From positions 22,529,133 through 22,593,132 of the forward strand of contig NC_089274.1 in NCBI RefSeq assembly GCF_963678975.1: a DNA stretch of 64,000 nucleotides, in the 5' to 3' direction. Numbering within the stretch: the stretch's first letter is position 1; each line of letters starts with the position of its first letter. Under the pieces are notes generated by a model. The model was not told where the DNA came from. It worked only from the letters and a program-made list of their open reading frames with translations, and ran no database searches. The position numbers were made by a program, and so were the translations under genes. This DNA is from Dysidea avara. Taxonomy: Eukaryota; Porifera; Demospongiae; Dictyoceratida; Dysideidae. Shown one piece after another: positions 46,101 through 57,694 of this stretch.

Positions 46101-48789
46101 TGCAGATCATGATCTCACTCATGAATATGAGAATTGTAGTTATTGGTTTACATATGTGACGGTAGCTAGCATTTTAAAAAGTTCACAAACAAGTAAAAGA
46201 AAGAATTAGGAAGTTTCAACTAGAGTAGGGACAATGTAGTACCGCTGCAATAAAAATTACTGAAACAAGCTAAATCAGGGTAGTACATATGTAGCTTGTT
46301 TCAGTAATTTTTATTGCAACGGTACTGCATTGTCCCTACTCTAATTTAAATTCCTAATTACTATGAACAGTAAGTGACTATTATTTAAATGTTGATAGTT
46401 TATCCTATCTCAACTGAAACACTAGCAATTCATTGAACATTTGGTAATCTAAGAAACTAATCAAGTGATTGGAGTTTTTGTTAGCATACCATCAAACAGT
46501 ACTGTCCAGAGGTAACATTACGCTCGGGAACAGTTGACACTCGTTTAGCCAATTTTCAACTTGCGATTTCTTTGGCATGTGTGCTAACTACATAACTCAC
46601 CATGTGTAGCCATGACACACGAGCTCCTTCGGGTGGCTGTTCTAGTAACCACGTGATTTCGTACACATGACACACGAGCTCCCTCGGGTGGCTGCTCCAG
46701 TAACCACGTGCCTCCATACATACTGTATTCCAGTCATGCGTCGTGTTGAGTCGTGGCCTGGATTTGAGCACTCGCGAGGGATTGTAACATTAGTTCTGGG
46801 CGGTACTGTACATGCAAACAGTGGTATGGTTATACTTTTAAAAACCTTTCTCCTTCCTTCCCACCTATAAAAAGATATACCACTCTTTGCATATTAACAA
46901 TCTAATTAGTATAATCATTGACAATCAAATTACTAATTAGATTACTAATATTATATTGTATGCAAAGAGTGGTATGGTTGCAAGCAAGCCCCGTACAAAT
47001 ATTATGAACTCTTGTTGCAAGGTTTCAGGAAAAACTCCCTTGACTGTTATAGATAGTGTAACCAAGTGTAAATGCGTTGCCCTATTAGAGTGTATATCGT
47101 ATTCTGAGCACCATGCAGCTCCCGTACAAGAGTTTGAATACTGTATATTACATAGTACATATTGTGTGTTGATAACTGTAAGTATACATCAAATCTTTGT
47201 TGTAGTGGTGGATCACAGTGTTGCAATAGATAACACAACGGCTAATGCTGGACTAGTAGATGATGTATCGGTGACACTGACCACAACAGAACTGGTTACA
47301 ACTACACATATGGCTACACAATTGGTCACAATTACACAAACAGTAGCCAGTACTGTTCTGGTGACTGTTACTGCTAATGTAAGCTCCTCCCCATTAACAA
47401 TGCAGAATTCGTCTTCAACAATGAACCCCTCTCCCATGCAAACCAGTTCTGCTTCAAGTTCTTGTTCATCAAAGGAGAAAGACAACACACCAATATATGT
47501 TACTGTTGTGATAGTGGTAGTTGGTTTGCTGGTAGCAGTGATTCTTGTCATTGTGGGAGTGATTCTTTGCCATTACCAGCAGCAGAAAGTATCATCTGTC
47601 AGATCAAAGAGTCCTATTATTGCAGCATATAAGAGTGCCGATAGTGGAAGTATTGTTGTGGAGGTTTCTAATGATCTCTATGGAAGAGAGCCAGGATCTC
47701 AGTAAGTGATTTTCTTAAGACACATTTATTATGCTGCATTTATAATTTTTCTATGAATGATGTCTGCTTTTATATTTCTGGCCTTATATGGTATTATGTA
47801 ATATTGCATGATTATTGCATCACTCAATTGTTTGCATGGCTTCTAATGAATTATAACTAGACTGTAAGGAATCCATAGACAACATCCAAATCATTGGCCA
47901 TTTTTATACTATATTTGGCTCAAGACTACACCTCAGTGCTATGTTTTCCATAATGCACGAGCATACGAGGTGCTTTAACTTTAATGTACGAATTCGGAGT
48001 TGCAATTAACCATTTATACAGTTTATCACAACAAACTAGTGCACACTCGTGATTAGCCTCAGAAGGTTAATTTGTAGCCATTAATGCTGAGTTATCACAC
48101 GATTTGTGATCCATCATACCCAGAATTCACTTAGTAGTGGGACAGGAGGACGAGGAGAATGGCCAAGGAATGGTGTACGTAAGTAATGGACAGTTTGTAC
48201 AGCTATCTGATCGTTGTTCATGAGTGTGGCCATCAATGCAACAAAGTTGAAGGCGTCAATGTCAAACAGCCACTGAATCTAACTTACAATGATGGACAGT
48301 TTAGTGAACAATATAAGACTGAATGGCATAACTATTGTAGTGGAATTACAAACATTTGTGGGTGTAGCCATTAATTTGTTTAATTGCTATGGTAACGTTG
48401 TTGACAACTTTGTTAGTGTGGTCATTCCTGTGGGTCGTGCTTCACATTCACACAAAGTGTGCTTTATTGCCATGAAAAAGAAAATAAGTACACTTTGATG
48501 GAAAATATAGCACACTTAAGCACAATATGGAATATTGATAAAGCACACTTTTCCGCTTTGAACTTAGATGGTATCATACGTTATTGGATTATGAAAGTTA
48601 TTACACATATCTTGCTGTAGGGCGAGTCCTAATGAAGACAGGAAAGATGACAACTCACAGGTACAAATTTATGAAGAAATAACAAAGCAACATGGGGAAA
48701 TGGAGAGTGCAATTAACCCACAATATGGAGAAACTATCAAGCCAACTACTAAAAATAATGAAACTGTCTATTCCTATGCTGTCCCCTAA
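40162..48789 (+). CDS. Receptor-like type I membrane protein with two F5/8C (discoidin) domains, copy A (557 aa)
   Basis: Seven exons: 40162-40222, 40291-40637, 40686-40842, 41220-41521, 41576-41717, 47206-47701 and 48621-48789. Splice sites and phases agree throughout. Residues 1-20 are a signal peptide (MYFQLLHLLLVSWLTSVVCQ). F5/8C domain 1 runs C24-C185 (GGGWCSGQQGEN, FLEVDFGDQDV, then CTKLEVYGC) and domain 2 runs C190-C332 (TRFSLSYENDGNF, then CLSLLLLGC). A Thr/Ser-rich stalk spans 337-432 and one membrane helix about 433-458 (IYVTVVIVVVGLLVAVILVI). The tail is about 100 residues, with NDLYGR (Y495), IYEEI (Y519), NPQYGE (Y537) and VYSYAVP. F5/8C domains bind lipids, glycans or collagen-like ligands; YEEI is the classic Src-family SH2 target once phosphorylated. 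There is no kinase domain. Intron 5 (5.5 kb) is full of repeats. Function is inferred from architecture only; it is not a recognised named family. Confidence 0.85.
41888..42418. mobile_element. Non-autonomous element with CAGAGGAGG termini, copy 2
   Basis: Termini cagaggaggttggaca and gcgtccaacctcctctg. Longer than copy 1 at 25920-26286 but shares the ttgagggtcacgtgaaacacc and gcaattaag blocks. It sits in intron 5 of the copy A receptor gene. Confidence 0.75.
42945..43075. repeat. Dispersed repeat shared with 20225-20345
   Basis: Both sites carry a ccattttatgccacaataa or ccattttggcaacaaaataa block, then aactcac, then atgtgccttttg and gccttg. The similarity is partial. Confidence 0.45.
43517..43775. 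repeat. Palindromic MITE, about 259 bp
   Basis: The arms tatattaaaaattaaaaatg plus aagtagggatccaagtggta pair with the right side ending tttttaatata. Inner arms include gtagtgaaacaagag and cccaccgagctatgctgtaa. Confidence 0.85.
46204..46359. repeat. Palindromic MITE, about 156 bp
   Basis: Long arms agagtagggacaatgtagta and taatttttattgcaacggt pair around a loop near 46275, containing actgaaacaagct on both sides. Confidence 0.85.
46611..46710. repeat. Two-copy tandem repeat, 55 bp unit
   Basis: catgacacacgagctccttc plus gggtggctgttctagtaacc plus acgtg occurs at 46611 and again at 46666 with a few changes. Confidence 0.85.
46877..46975. repeat. Palindromic MITE, 99 bp
   Basis: ataccactctttgcatatta and the inverted tatgcaaagagtggtat close an AT-rich stem containing aatctaattagta. 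It ends 230 bp before exon 6 of the copy A receptor. Confidence 0.75.
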
Positions 48790-51240
48790 TATGTACTTCC
48801 TGATATATGTATTGTGTGCTTGTTATGTACCCAACCAACATGTGCTAGAATATACATTGTATTACTATAATGGAAGTATTGATAGCTGCATGGATGTGAT
48901 GTCACATAATTCAGGAACGGACAGAGTAAAGGTGGAGTGCCATGCTGCTAGTGTAGCAGTGGTCATACCACTGCTACATGGAAACCAACTTCAGCATGTA
49001 CCCCTGAAACCATAAACAAAGTTAATGCAGTTGTCTGCAAACTCAAAGATGTGGAGGATTGTTAAATCTCCACAAGTCGTCAGGGTTGAAGGTATCACCT
49101 GGTATATACACAGTATGCAGCAGCTTGTCTGATAGATTTGCATCCTTTTGCATTGGTTGCTTATTGCATGTGATTTCTTTTGAAATGACAGCTGCATCTC
49201 ATCATGAAAGAAATATTATGTGCAGCAACGAAACACTGGTGGTATATTTAGACAAATCTATAACTAGCTATGTGGTTAATAAATCTGGTTACTGATTAGC
49301 ATGTGCATTGAAAACAAATGTAGCTCTTGCTAGCACATCAGTACATGTGGTTCATAATGATGTGCACTACAGAATTTATAGGCTATATGATGGCTGGTAT
49401 CATACATGGAGCAAAAATTGTATGGAGCATATATGCTTGTGCTTAATGACAAACAACCTATAATTAATAAAGAAGCCAAGTTGTGAAGTAATATGTATAG
49501 GTTCACTAACAGTATTTTGGGGAGAATCAGGGTGATTGGGTGAAAATTTAAGCTACGATACTGTAGCTAGCTACTAGTTCACAACCATATAAGCAGTTGA
49601 AATAGTTGCCAGATTAGTTACTCTGTGTCATGAGTGTTGATTTTTGTGATCGGGTAAAGCATGCAGATCTTATGGTTGGTAGTGTTTTATGCATGAGTAG
49701 TGCTCATAAACACAATTCTAATATAGTATGTTGATGTGCTGAATACAGAGACAAATTTTACACTAGCAGTCTTGGGTGAATATCTTCCAAGAATAATGGG
49801 CTACCTGAGATTAAATATTATAGCATTTTTATGGTTGTAAGGTCATTCTCCAAAACAAGTTTGTAAAATCACAATTAAATCTGATGGTATTTCTTCTGGT
49901 TGTGCGTGTGCATGCTATTTTGAAGGCAAAATTAATTGTGCTAATGTAAAAAAACCTCCCATCAATTTTTGATAATGTACCTTAGGAGTTTAGACCACCT
50001 GATACTAAATCTTCAGGAGAGCATTTTAAGATTGTGTATGCATTTTTAACCCTATAAACTGCCTGAGATTAAATGTGCATGATGGAAATTTGACAGTTTG
50101 GTGTGCCACTATAAGAAACAAGCTTACTGAAGCTTAATACATAGTGTAGTTATTGCTCACATTTTTATGGGGTGGAAGCTCCCCCCCCCCCTAACAGCCT
50201 TAGAATATGCACCGTTTACTAGCTAATACGCATGCAGTAGCTATAGCTATATCAAACTTACCCAACTGATTAACTACTCAGTTTTCAAAAGAAAACTGCA
50301 AATGTTTCTAATCTTACAATTTCCAGCCTATACCAAAATCAGTGAGATAAAAACTGCATTACCTTCCTTGCTATTATTAAGTCTTTGTCCATATCCATTG
50401 CTTTTGATTGCATGCATGCATGCATGACCTATATTTTTCAGGAGCTTATGAGCCACCTTTGGCGGCTCGTAATCTCCTGATTTTATAACTGCTCACTGAG
50501 ACCTCTGAAGAGAGTATGATGCACTGGGCCACCGGCACAGATCAAACAATCTATACTTAGTTACTGAATGTTGCTAGACTGCTATAGTCTTTGCATTTAG
50601 CTACATGCTGGGGTAGACTGATAACATCCTGAAGCTGTCTTGTTTATTGTATAAGTTCATGCACTTATTTGCCATTGGGTGTAGCTTCATCTTAGTTTAT
50701 TTGGAAATCCATGCACAGCAGTGTCGTTGCCTTTACCACTACATGCACTGTATATGGGAACAGGTGTTAGCTTGTGCATGCGTTTTCATCACCGTTTTTC
50801 TAAGGTACAGCTATAACTTTCTACCCAAATTATGCATAGCAAAAGTTCACACAATCTACACAGTAGTTGCCTGTACAAAATCATTGCTGCTAGTTCACTT
50901 TTGATCATATGTACACCTCTACAATGTTATAGGAACTGTTGACAGGTGTTGATAAGGTGTCAAGAAGGTCAAGGATTTGTTCTGAGAAACCTTAAATTTG
51001 ACTTATATGGTAGCAGTGATTTTTGATTTTTCAGTATTGTAACTATACATACTCTCCCCCATACAAATATTATTAACTTTTGTAGTTAAATATATTATTA
51101 TAGCTCTTCTAAAAAAATAATTCCCCAACTTTGACATAATTAACTAAGTGGTTTATAGTATGCAGTTTTGACATGTGTTCACGAGATCAGTTCAGTGCCG
51201 CTCTCTAAGCCACTGTTAGGGCTGTGCCTAGACTAAAGGA
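48790..51240. other. Intergenic region between the two receptor genes
   Basis: No gene recognised. It contains the 3' untranslated region of copy A, a C-run at 50180-50190, and a small hairpin (caggagcttatgagccacc with ggcggctcgtaatctcctg, 50439-50480). It presumably also holds the copy B promoter. Confidence 0.4.
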
Positions 51241-54200
51241 ATGAACGGGATACTTCACTGTTGGATTGTTGGAGTACTGTTCGTCAACAGTGTTTGTGAA
51301 GGTGAAAGGCGGTAGTACTGCGATAATTATGTCATTGTGCGTCTTTGTTCATTTAGCTGCCGATCGTTGTTATTCGCCTACTACTCTCCTGGAGGGAAAG
51401 CGAAGAATAGTTGGCGTTGTACTAAGGGCTAATAGTGAACAAAGCAACTACCTCGCCTCTGAAGTGAGATATGATGATGATGGCTGGTGCTCTGCTGAAC
51501 TTGGAGGAGACATTTTTTATCCTTACCTGGAGGTGGAGTTTGGCCAAGATGTGTTATTTCATGCAGTGGTGACTAAAGGGTTTAGCATAGAATTTTTATC
51601 AAATGTATTTTTGGAGCAATACCAAATAGAAATAGCTGGAAAAGATGAACACTTCCGATACGTAGCCGTATCAAATAACATGACAAACTCCACTGTGCCA
51701 CCACCTGCAGTATGTAGCTGAGGAATGCATTGTTAGAAAGAGTTACATTATTTTCTTACAGGTGTATCCTTTGGACCAGGAGAGAATTACTAGTCTTAAG
51801 TCTTACACACAGCTTTTGACATATCCAATCTATGGTCAAACATTTAGACTAATCCCATACAAGTGGAACAATTATGACTACGCCTGCACAAAGCTAGAGA
51901 TAGTTGGATGTCCATCAAGTGGTAAAGTATACACTAGAATAGAGACACATCGATATAAGCACCGGATATATACCCATCTCAACAGTGTGGGTTGTATAGG
52001 TACAAGGATGCTTATTTATGGCAGCTTATCTGCAAAGTAGAGATGGATCAATTTTACTACATTCAAGTACTACTTAATTTGCTATTTACTACACTTAACT
52101 ATGTCAAATATATTGCTTTGTTTATTTAACTGATGTACACTGGCATATGGCATTGTAACTATTGGCACTAATAGGCTTTGCATAATAAACACATCTTATT
52201 AGGTAATGAGGTTAGTCATTTTAATGCTTACAGAGTGCAAGGTAGAAAGGAACTTGGGTGAGGATGATGGTGTTGTGGTCACAATGGATGGATCAGTGGT
52301 ACGTCACGAGGACCTGTTTGACTTTGATGATGGACAGTCATTTTGCTTACCCAGTGGTGAGGACCACCCCAATATCACCATCACATTTCCTTCAGTAGTG
52401 TTAATAATGGAATTTGGTATACATGGCTTTGATAACACTTTTCCATTTTCTGATGCATTTGTAACAAGCTATACATTATCCTATTTACAAGATGGTCATT
52501 TTGTTGACTACGTCAATGATCTTGGAACAACAGTAAGTTTTTGTCTTAAACTAACCAGGCTGTTATATTTTATAATAGGTTTTCACTGTGTCAGATGTTG
52601 ATAAACATTTCTATGGGCTATGGCCTCCGATCAAAACTAGTATGCTAAAATTCATTGCTAACAAATGGAGTAGTCGTCCTTGCTTAAATCTGTTGGTGGA
52701 GGGATGTAGTGGTAGTGATGGTATGTGATACTTGTATTACTTAATTGCGCGTAACATGTTGTTCTTGTAGTCGTAGAGCACCTAATCAACCCTACTGCAG
52801 GCTTGGTTGACAACACAGTGGAAACAGTGACAATGACCAAGACAATATTTATGACTATGAGTAGCACTGCAATCCCTAGCCCCACCTCCACTTCAACACA
52901 CATCGACCTCTCCAATCAGACTTCAACACACACCAGCCTCTCCACTCAGACTTCAGTACAGACAAGCCTCCTTACCCACACTCCAACACAGACCAGCCAT
53001 CATTCGTGTGATAGTGATGATGATGATGATGATACTGCAATATTTGTGTCAATTGCTGTGGTGGTGGTGGGTATACTAGTGACAACTATTATTGTAGTGG
53101 TGGGTGTGATTTTGTGTCGTCATGATCGTAGAAATAAGAACGACATGGGATCAACAGATCCTTTGATACCAACGAAAAATTATGGAAGTGTTATACACAC
53201 TACTAGTGTTGGAGCAGAGAATGACCTTTATGGTCGGCCAGAATTTCAGTAAGTAAAACTTAATGTATTTAGTGAACACTTACTGAAAAGGGTGCATGGT
53301 TGCTCTTTATAATTGTGTTAGTGGCTATATGGGGATTTGACCTTAGTTTTACTATTTGTTATTTGCTTCATGTAATACTGAACAGGTACAACATAGCACT
53401 TAAACGTGTGTCGTTACAGTAACAGCGGTCATGAGAAAACATCTCTCTATAATATATACATGTGTTTTTGTTTTTAAATGTCCCACATAACAATAACACC
53501 ACATCTTTCTAACTCCATACACTAATCATTCATCAGCTGGAAATTTTGCACAAAGAAGGCCCAAACTCCCAAGAATAATTGTTAGAATCCATTTACTTGA
53601 AGAGATTGAATGATTGTCTGTTAAAAAATTACAGGATAAAATGGTATCCCTTTGTGAAAGTAGCCTTTTGAAAGTTCAAACCTCAGAAATCCCTACAAGA
53701 ATTTAAGCATGTTGTAGCTACGTATAGCACTGTTATGGCATGTCACTCATGGCAGGTCGGACATACATCATCAAGCATCTCATGATTTCAAAGAAAACTT
53801 TAACCCATTGAAGCTTAACACTTCGGTATCAATCCAACGCACTGATTATATATCTTGGCTTTCAGAGCTCTCCTTTCAACCATAGCAAGTGCTATATTAT
53901 GTATACTCCTCATAACGGTGACTAGAATTACACTGTCAAAACTTTACCTGGGAGCATTTGTTATTCCCAAAATCATTGCTTGAATGTGGAAAAAGGGTCT
54001 TACATGTATTTTCTCAGTAGTCATCTAGTGCAGCATTATCCATAATATAATTTATTGTTAGTTGATGGTGAAGCTATTTTGAGCAGTTCTGATTGTACGA
54101 AAGACCTAAGCAATCATAAGCAATTCTTCATCCAAAGTGCAGGGGAAAGTGGTGTGGCTGTATGAGACTAAGTGGGAGTGGTGCTATAATAAAGTAGCCA

Positions 54201-56516
54201 ATTGTGTAATTTCAATAACACTTCAAGAAACAACTGCCTCAGTAGTTAAACAAGCACAAAAATGTAAAGAAAGAGATACTCTAATACAGTGGCCTGGGTG
54301 ACTGTAATATTAGTGTTAGGGTAAATCATTGCTTTACTCAACCTTGTGTGCATGGTTATATGACACTAACAATGTTTTATTACATGATATTGTACTTTGC
54401 GTGGGAGGATCAAAGCGATGCCATGTATCATATTGTCCATACAGTACTAATCAACTGCATAACTGTACTGTATGGGTCATACAGTACAGTTATGCAGCTA
54501 ATTGGGCAAATACAGCACACTTGGGAAAATACAGTACAGTTATGCGGAGAATTTATTTAAGGAATATTACATAAACAACACACTGTAAATCGCTAAAACC
54601 AGCCAAACTAATCCTATGAGTTTGTTCTACAGCTAGGAATAGATTGTATAAACACTTACTGATCGTCTGATCACGAAGCTTTTTAAACACAACTCCACTA
54701 AGACAGCACGATTGATCACATGCGTGACTTTGTAAATCACTAAAACTAGCCAAACTAATCCTATTAGTTCATTCTACGACTAGAAATAGATTAGTTAAAC
54801 ACTTACTGATATCCTGATCACCGAAAATCGCAGCGGTTTGAGTACTAGAGAAAATCGCTCTGAGCCAGACGACCAGGAAGTACAATATAACAGTTAAAGC
54901 ACCACCTATGCTTGTGTGTATGAAAAATACAGCACTCAGGGGTGTCTCGAGGCAAATACAGCACTTGGCTTTGCCTCGTGCTGTATTAGCCTCTCAACAC
55001 GCCCCCTCATACTGTATTTTCCATACACACGCATGGTGGTGCTTTAACTAGAACTAAAATTCATGGAAATGTTTCATTGTGCCAGTGTAATAGACAAATT
55101 TCACAGTAAGGCTTTTTAATGTATCATAATAACTGTTACCCCTAGCAACCTAAATTTTGCATAACATGTAGGTGACAATATCTAAAGTAACTTCTCCAAA
55201 TTTTAAAAGGATAGCATATATGTTTCAGATATGACAGCTTGAAGTTTGTAGTTTTTCCATAGATATCCATGTGAGGGGGCAACAGTTGCCCCTTCTGAGC
55301 AATCACTTAATTGAGGGATTTCAACATGTGCAAAAAACATTCAAAAAGTTATATCTCAATTTTTTACATAATTTGTAGGTGTGAATGTCACAATTATCTT
55401 TCCAATTTTTAAATGGATAGTGTATATAGGTCATAAGATGATGTTTTTGAATCCCATGATTTATGTGATTGCCCAGAAGGGGCAACTGTTGCCCCTCTCA
55501 ATGACAATGTATGGGAAATTACAACTTCAAAATGTGATATCTCATGACTTATGTATGCTATCCTTTTAAAATTTGTAGAGGTGACTTTAGACATTGACAC
55601 TTACAAATAATGTAAAAGTTAGGTTGCTAGGGGCAATGGTTGATTTTTTTCATTATTATAAAATTTGTCTATTGGTATATCCCCAACGGACAAAAGGATT
55701 TCAAGAATAAATTACTTTACTCAACCTTTTATACAACACTAACGATGTTTTAATGCAAGTAAAAATATTATTCTAGATCCTTTTAACTTACAAAATTATG
55801 CTGGCATAATTGGTGGATCCAAAAGGATTACAAGATAGTAGCACCAATTTCCAGTGCCGTATTTGGTCTGTAGGTATGCACAAATCTGCTGTCTGAAAGG
55901 CTAATGTGGAGCCACTCCCACTAATTACAACAAACCAGCTTTCATGAGCTATGCCCACTTATTGGAATTGTATGATATTGTCTGTAGGTATATGCCGAGT
56001 AATGATTTTAATTTATCAGTAAGGTGTGTTCACTTATAGGGAACATGTGTTACTGTCTAATAAGCTTAGTGACTATGTGGAACCATGCCAACTGACTGAT
56101 CATTATTATAAAACCTATACCTGTTAGTTAGTATATAGTTACCCATTCACTTTACTTGAAATATTAGTGGAACATCTAGAATGTATCTATTTGCACATCC
56201 CTTGCATGGTTTTATTAATCCAGGTCACATCTGGGTCAAATCCGGGTCCCCAGTTTTAACTCTGCATGACACAAGTCAATCAGATTAGTAACTGCAACAT
56301 GTATTCATGGTAAATATTTTGTATAATAATTATTTTTATTTTCTTATCAGGACAGCTGAGAATGATGATGATGATGATGATGTATATGAGGAACTGCCAC
56401 AAGACAACAATGGTCTTGACAATAAAGCGTATGGATCATCTATGCCAAGAAATGGCCAGTCTGTCAACGATAATGATGATGATTATGATGTGATCTATTC
56501 CCAACCTCGTCCATAA
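51241..56516 (+). CDS. Receptor-like type I membrane protein with two F5/8C (discoidin) domains, copy B (552 aa)
   Basis: Seven exons: 51241-51301, 51357-51709, 51762-51921, 52234-52532, 52579-52720, 52771-53248 and 56351-56516. Phases are identical to copy A, and exons 1 (61 nt) and 5 (142 nt) have identical lengths. Residues 1-20 are a signal peptide (MNGILHCWIVGVLFVNSVCE). F5/8C domain 1 is C25-C188 (DDDGWCSAELGGD, then CTKLEIVGC) and domain 2 is C193-C334 (DKHFYGLWPP, then CLNLLVEGC). The stalk at 379-414 is built of degenerate 8-10 residue repeats such as TQTSVQTSLL, then an acidic SDDDDDD run. The membrane helix is about 427-453. The tail has NDLYGR (Y491), DDDDDDVYEEL (Y510), NKAYGSS (Y525) and DDYDVIYSQP. 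The gene lies 2.4 kb downstream of copy A in the same direction. Architecture suggests an adhesion or recognition receptor signalling through SH2 proteins; the ligand is unknown. Confidence 0.86.
54584..54821. repeat. Two-copy tandem repeat, 147 bp offset
   Basis: tgtaaatcgctaaaaccagc plus caaactaatcctatgag at 54584 recurs at 54731, and both continue to aaacacttactgat and ctgatcac. In intron 6 of copy B. Confidence 0.8.
54892..55049. repeat. MITE with agttaaagcaccacc termini, copy 1
   Basis: agttaaagcaccacctatgc pairs with gcatggtggtgctttaact. The interior has aatacagcac repeats and tgtctcgaggcaaatacag. A second copy is at 62698-62844, and the similarity extends about 70 bp further upstream. 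Confidence 0.85.
55086..55676. repeat. Palindromic element, about 590 bp
   Basis: The arms start taatagacaaatttcacag and end aaatttgtctattg. Inner pairs include cccctagcaacctaa with ttaggttgctagggg, and gggcaacagttgcccc with ggggcaactgttgcccc, which is itself palindromic. In intron 6 of copy B. Confidence 0.8.
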
Positions 56517-57491
56517 TGACCACTACTGTAATCTAACACATCTACACAACACCCTTACAACCCATGAGTAACAACATTCAGACAAAAGATATACCAATCT
56601 GTGTATTAAACATGCAATTGGTTGCATAGTGCAATCAAATTTCTCTGTAGTGCTTCATGTAGACCTTTTTTTAAAAAAAAGATTTCAACGTTGGCCTTCC
56701 ACAATGCTAACATTTCTTTTGATTTGCATGGTTAATTGATATAGATTGTTTTGATGTTGGTTGCAGTGTAACAAATTATTGAGAAGTGAATCGAGCTTTT
56801 CTAAGTACCAAGACAGCTTTTTTTCTGCTGGAGCAGGGAACCACTTCATATGCATGCAATATTTGGGCGAGGATACTGTTATTCTCCAAAACCTCAAAAA
56901 TAAATTTTCCTCCTGAGTGATCATTTATGTTTGGCATGTAGTAGTGGATCTAGGTTGGTTTCAGTAGTTCAGCAATATGTGTGTATACACATTATTGCTA
57001 ATCACCAGCAACACTTACCAGTGCATGCCTTGTAGTTCTTGACTGCTACTTTTGAAACACTCTAATAAAGCAATCGACTACCAACTTGTTTTAATATTAT
57101 GAATTGCTATCCCAATTAGGGAGGAACCTAGCTATAGCTGCAAGAAAGCTGAAAATCTGTAGACAGTCTTATGGGCCAGTCACACATATGGCCTCTACAT
57201 TTAAAACACTCATAATATACATCATATTATATATAGCTAATGGTTGTCAGTATGGGAACTCCAAGAAACCAGAGAGCCTGTATAGCAGTCAGAATCTTGA
57301 CAACTGGATTCAAAGTACATCAATGGTTAGTAAAATCCATTTTGGTGACCTTTTGTCACGTGACGGTGACGTGCCATTGAGCTACTGATTGTGTAGTACG
57401 TTTATATACTCGTTTACATTGCTGTGGCCATAAAACGAAACACTGCTATACACCTATGGTGTGTTGTGGTACACTACTCTGTGCTCAGCTG
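56517..57491. other. Downstream of copy B
   Basis: 3' flank with AT-rich sequence; no coding exon recognised. The 94-codon frame at 57104-57388 has no family resemblance or splice support. Confidence 0.35.
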
Positions 57492-57567
57492 ATGAACGGA
57501 CTGGGAACACTTCACCTTTGAACTATTGGAATATTGTTCACCACAGTCACAAGCAACGTTTGTAAAG
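57492..57567 (+). pseudogene. Possible relic of a third receptor signal-peptide exon
   Basis: The sequence starts atgaacgga, as copy B starts atgaacggg, and continues with cttcac, attggaatattgttc and aacgtttgtaaag, paralleling copy B's cttcac, gttggagtactgttc and agtgtttgtgaag. An in-frame TGA follows codon 9, and the donor GT is gone. No further exons of a third copy were found; the large inverted repeat begins 130 bp on. Confidence 0.3.
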
Positions 57568-57694
57568 ACATAAGTAAACCATAACCACTCAGTTATCAAG
57601 TGTATACGTTCTATACATATGCGTATTTTGTACCATAGGCGTATGGTACATACCATATGCGTATACGCGTATGGTACGGAAAATCGTACCATCT

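Noticed and set aside
47213-47551. 112-codon minus-strand frame rich in Thr/Val
   Set aside because: It is the antisense of receptor copy A exon 6, caused by its repetitive Thr/Val codons.
54420-54560. Repeated tacagtacagttatgc words as a possible tRNA or structural RNA
   Set aside because: No cloverleaf or conserved RNA boxes could be drawn; it is a short local repeat.
57104-57388. 94-codon plus-strand frame after receptor copy B
   Set aside because: No signal, domain or splice support and AT-rich composition like the intergenic flanks.
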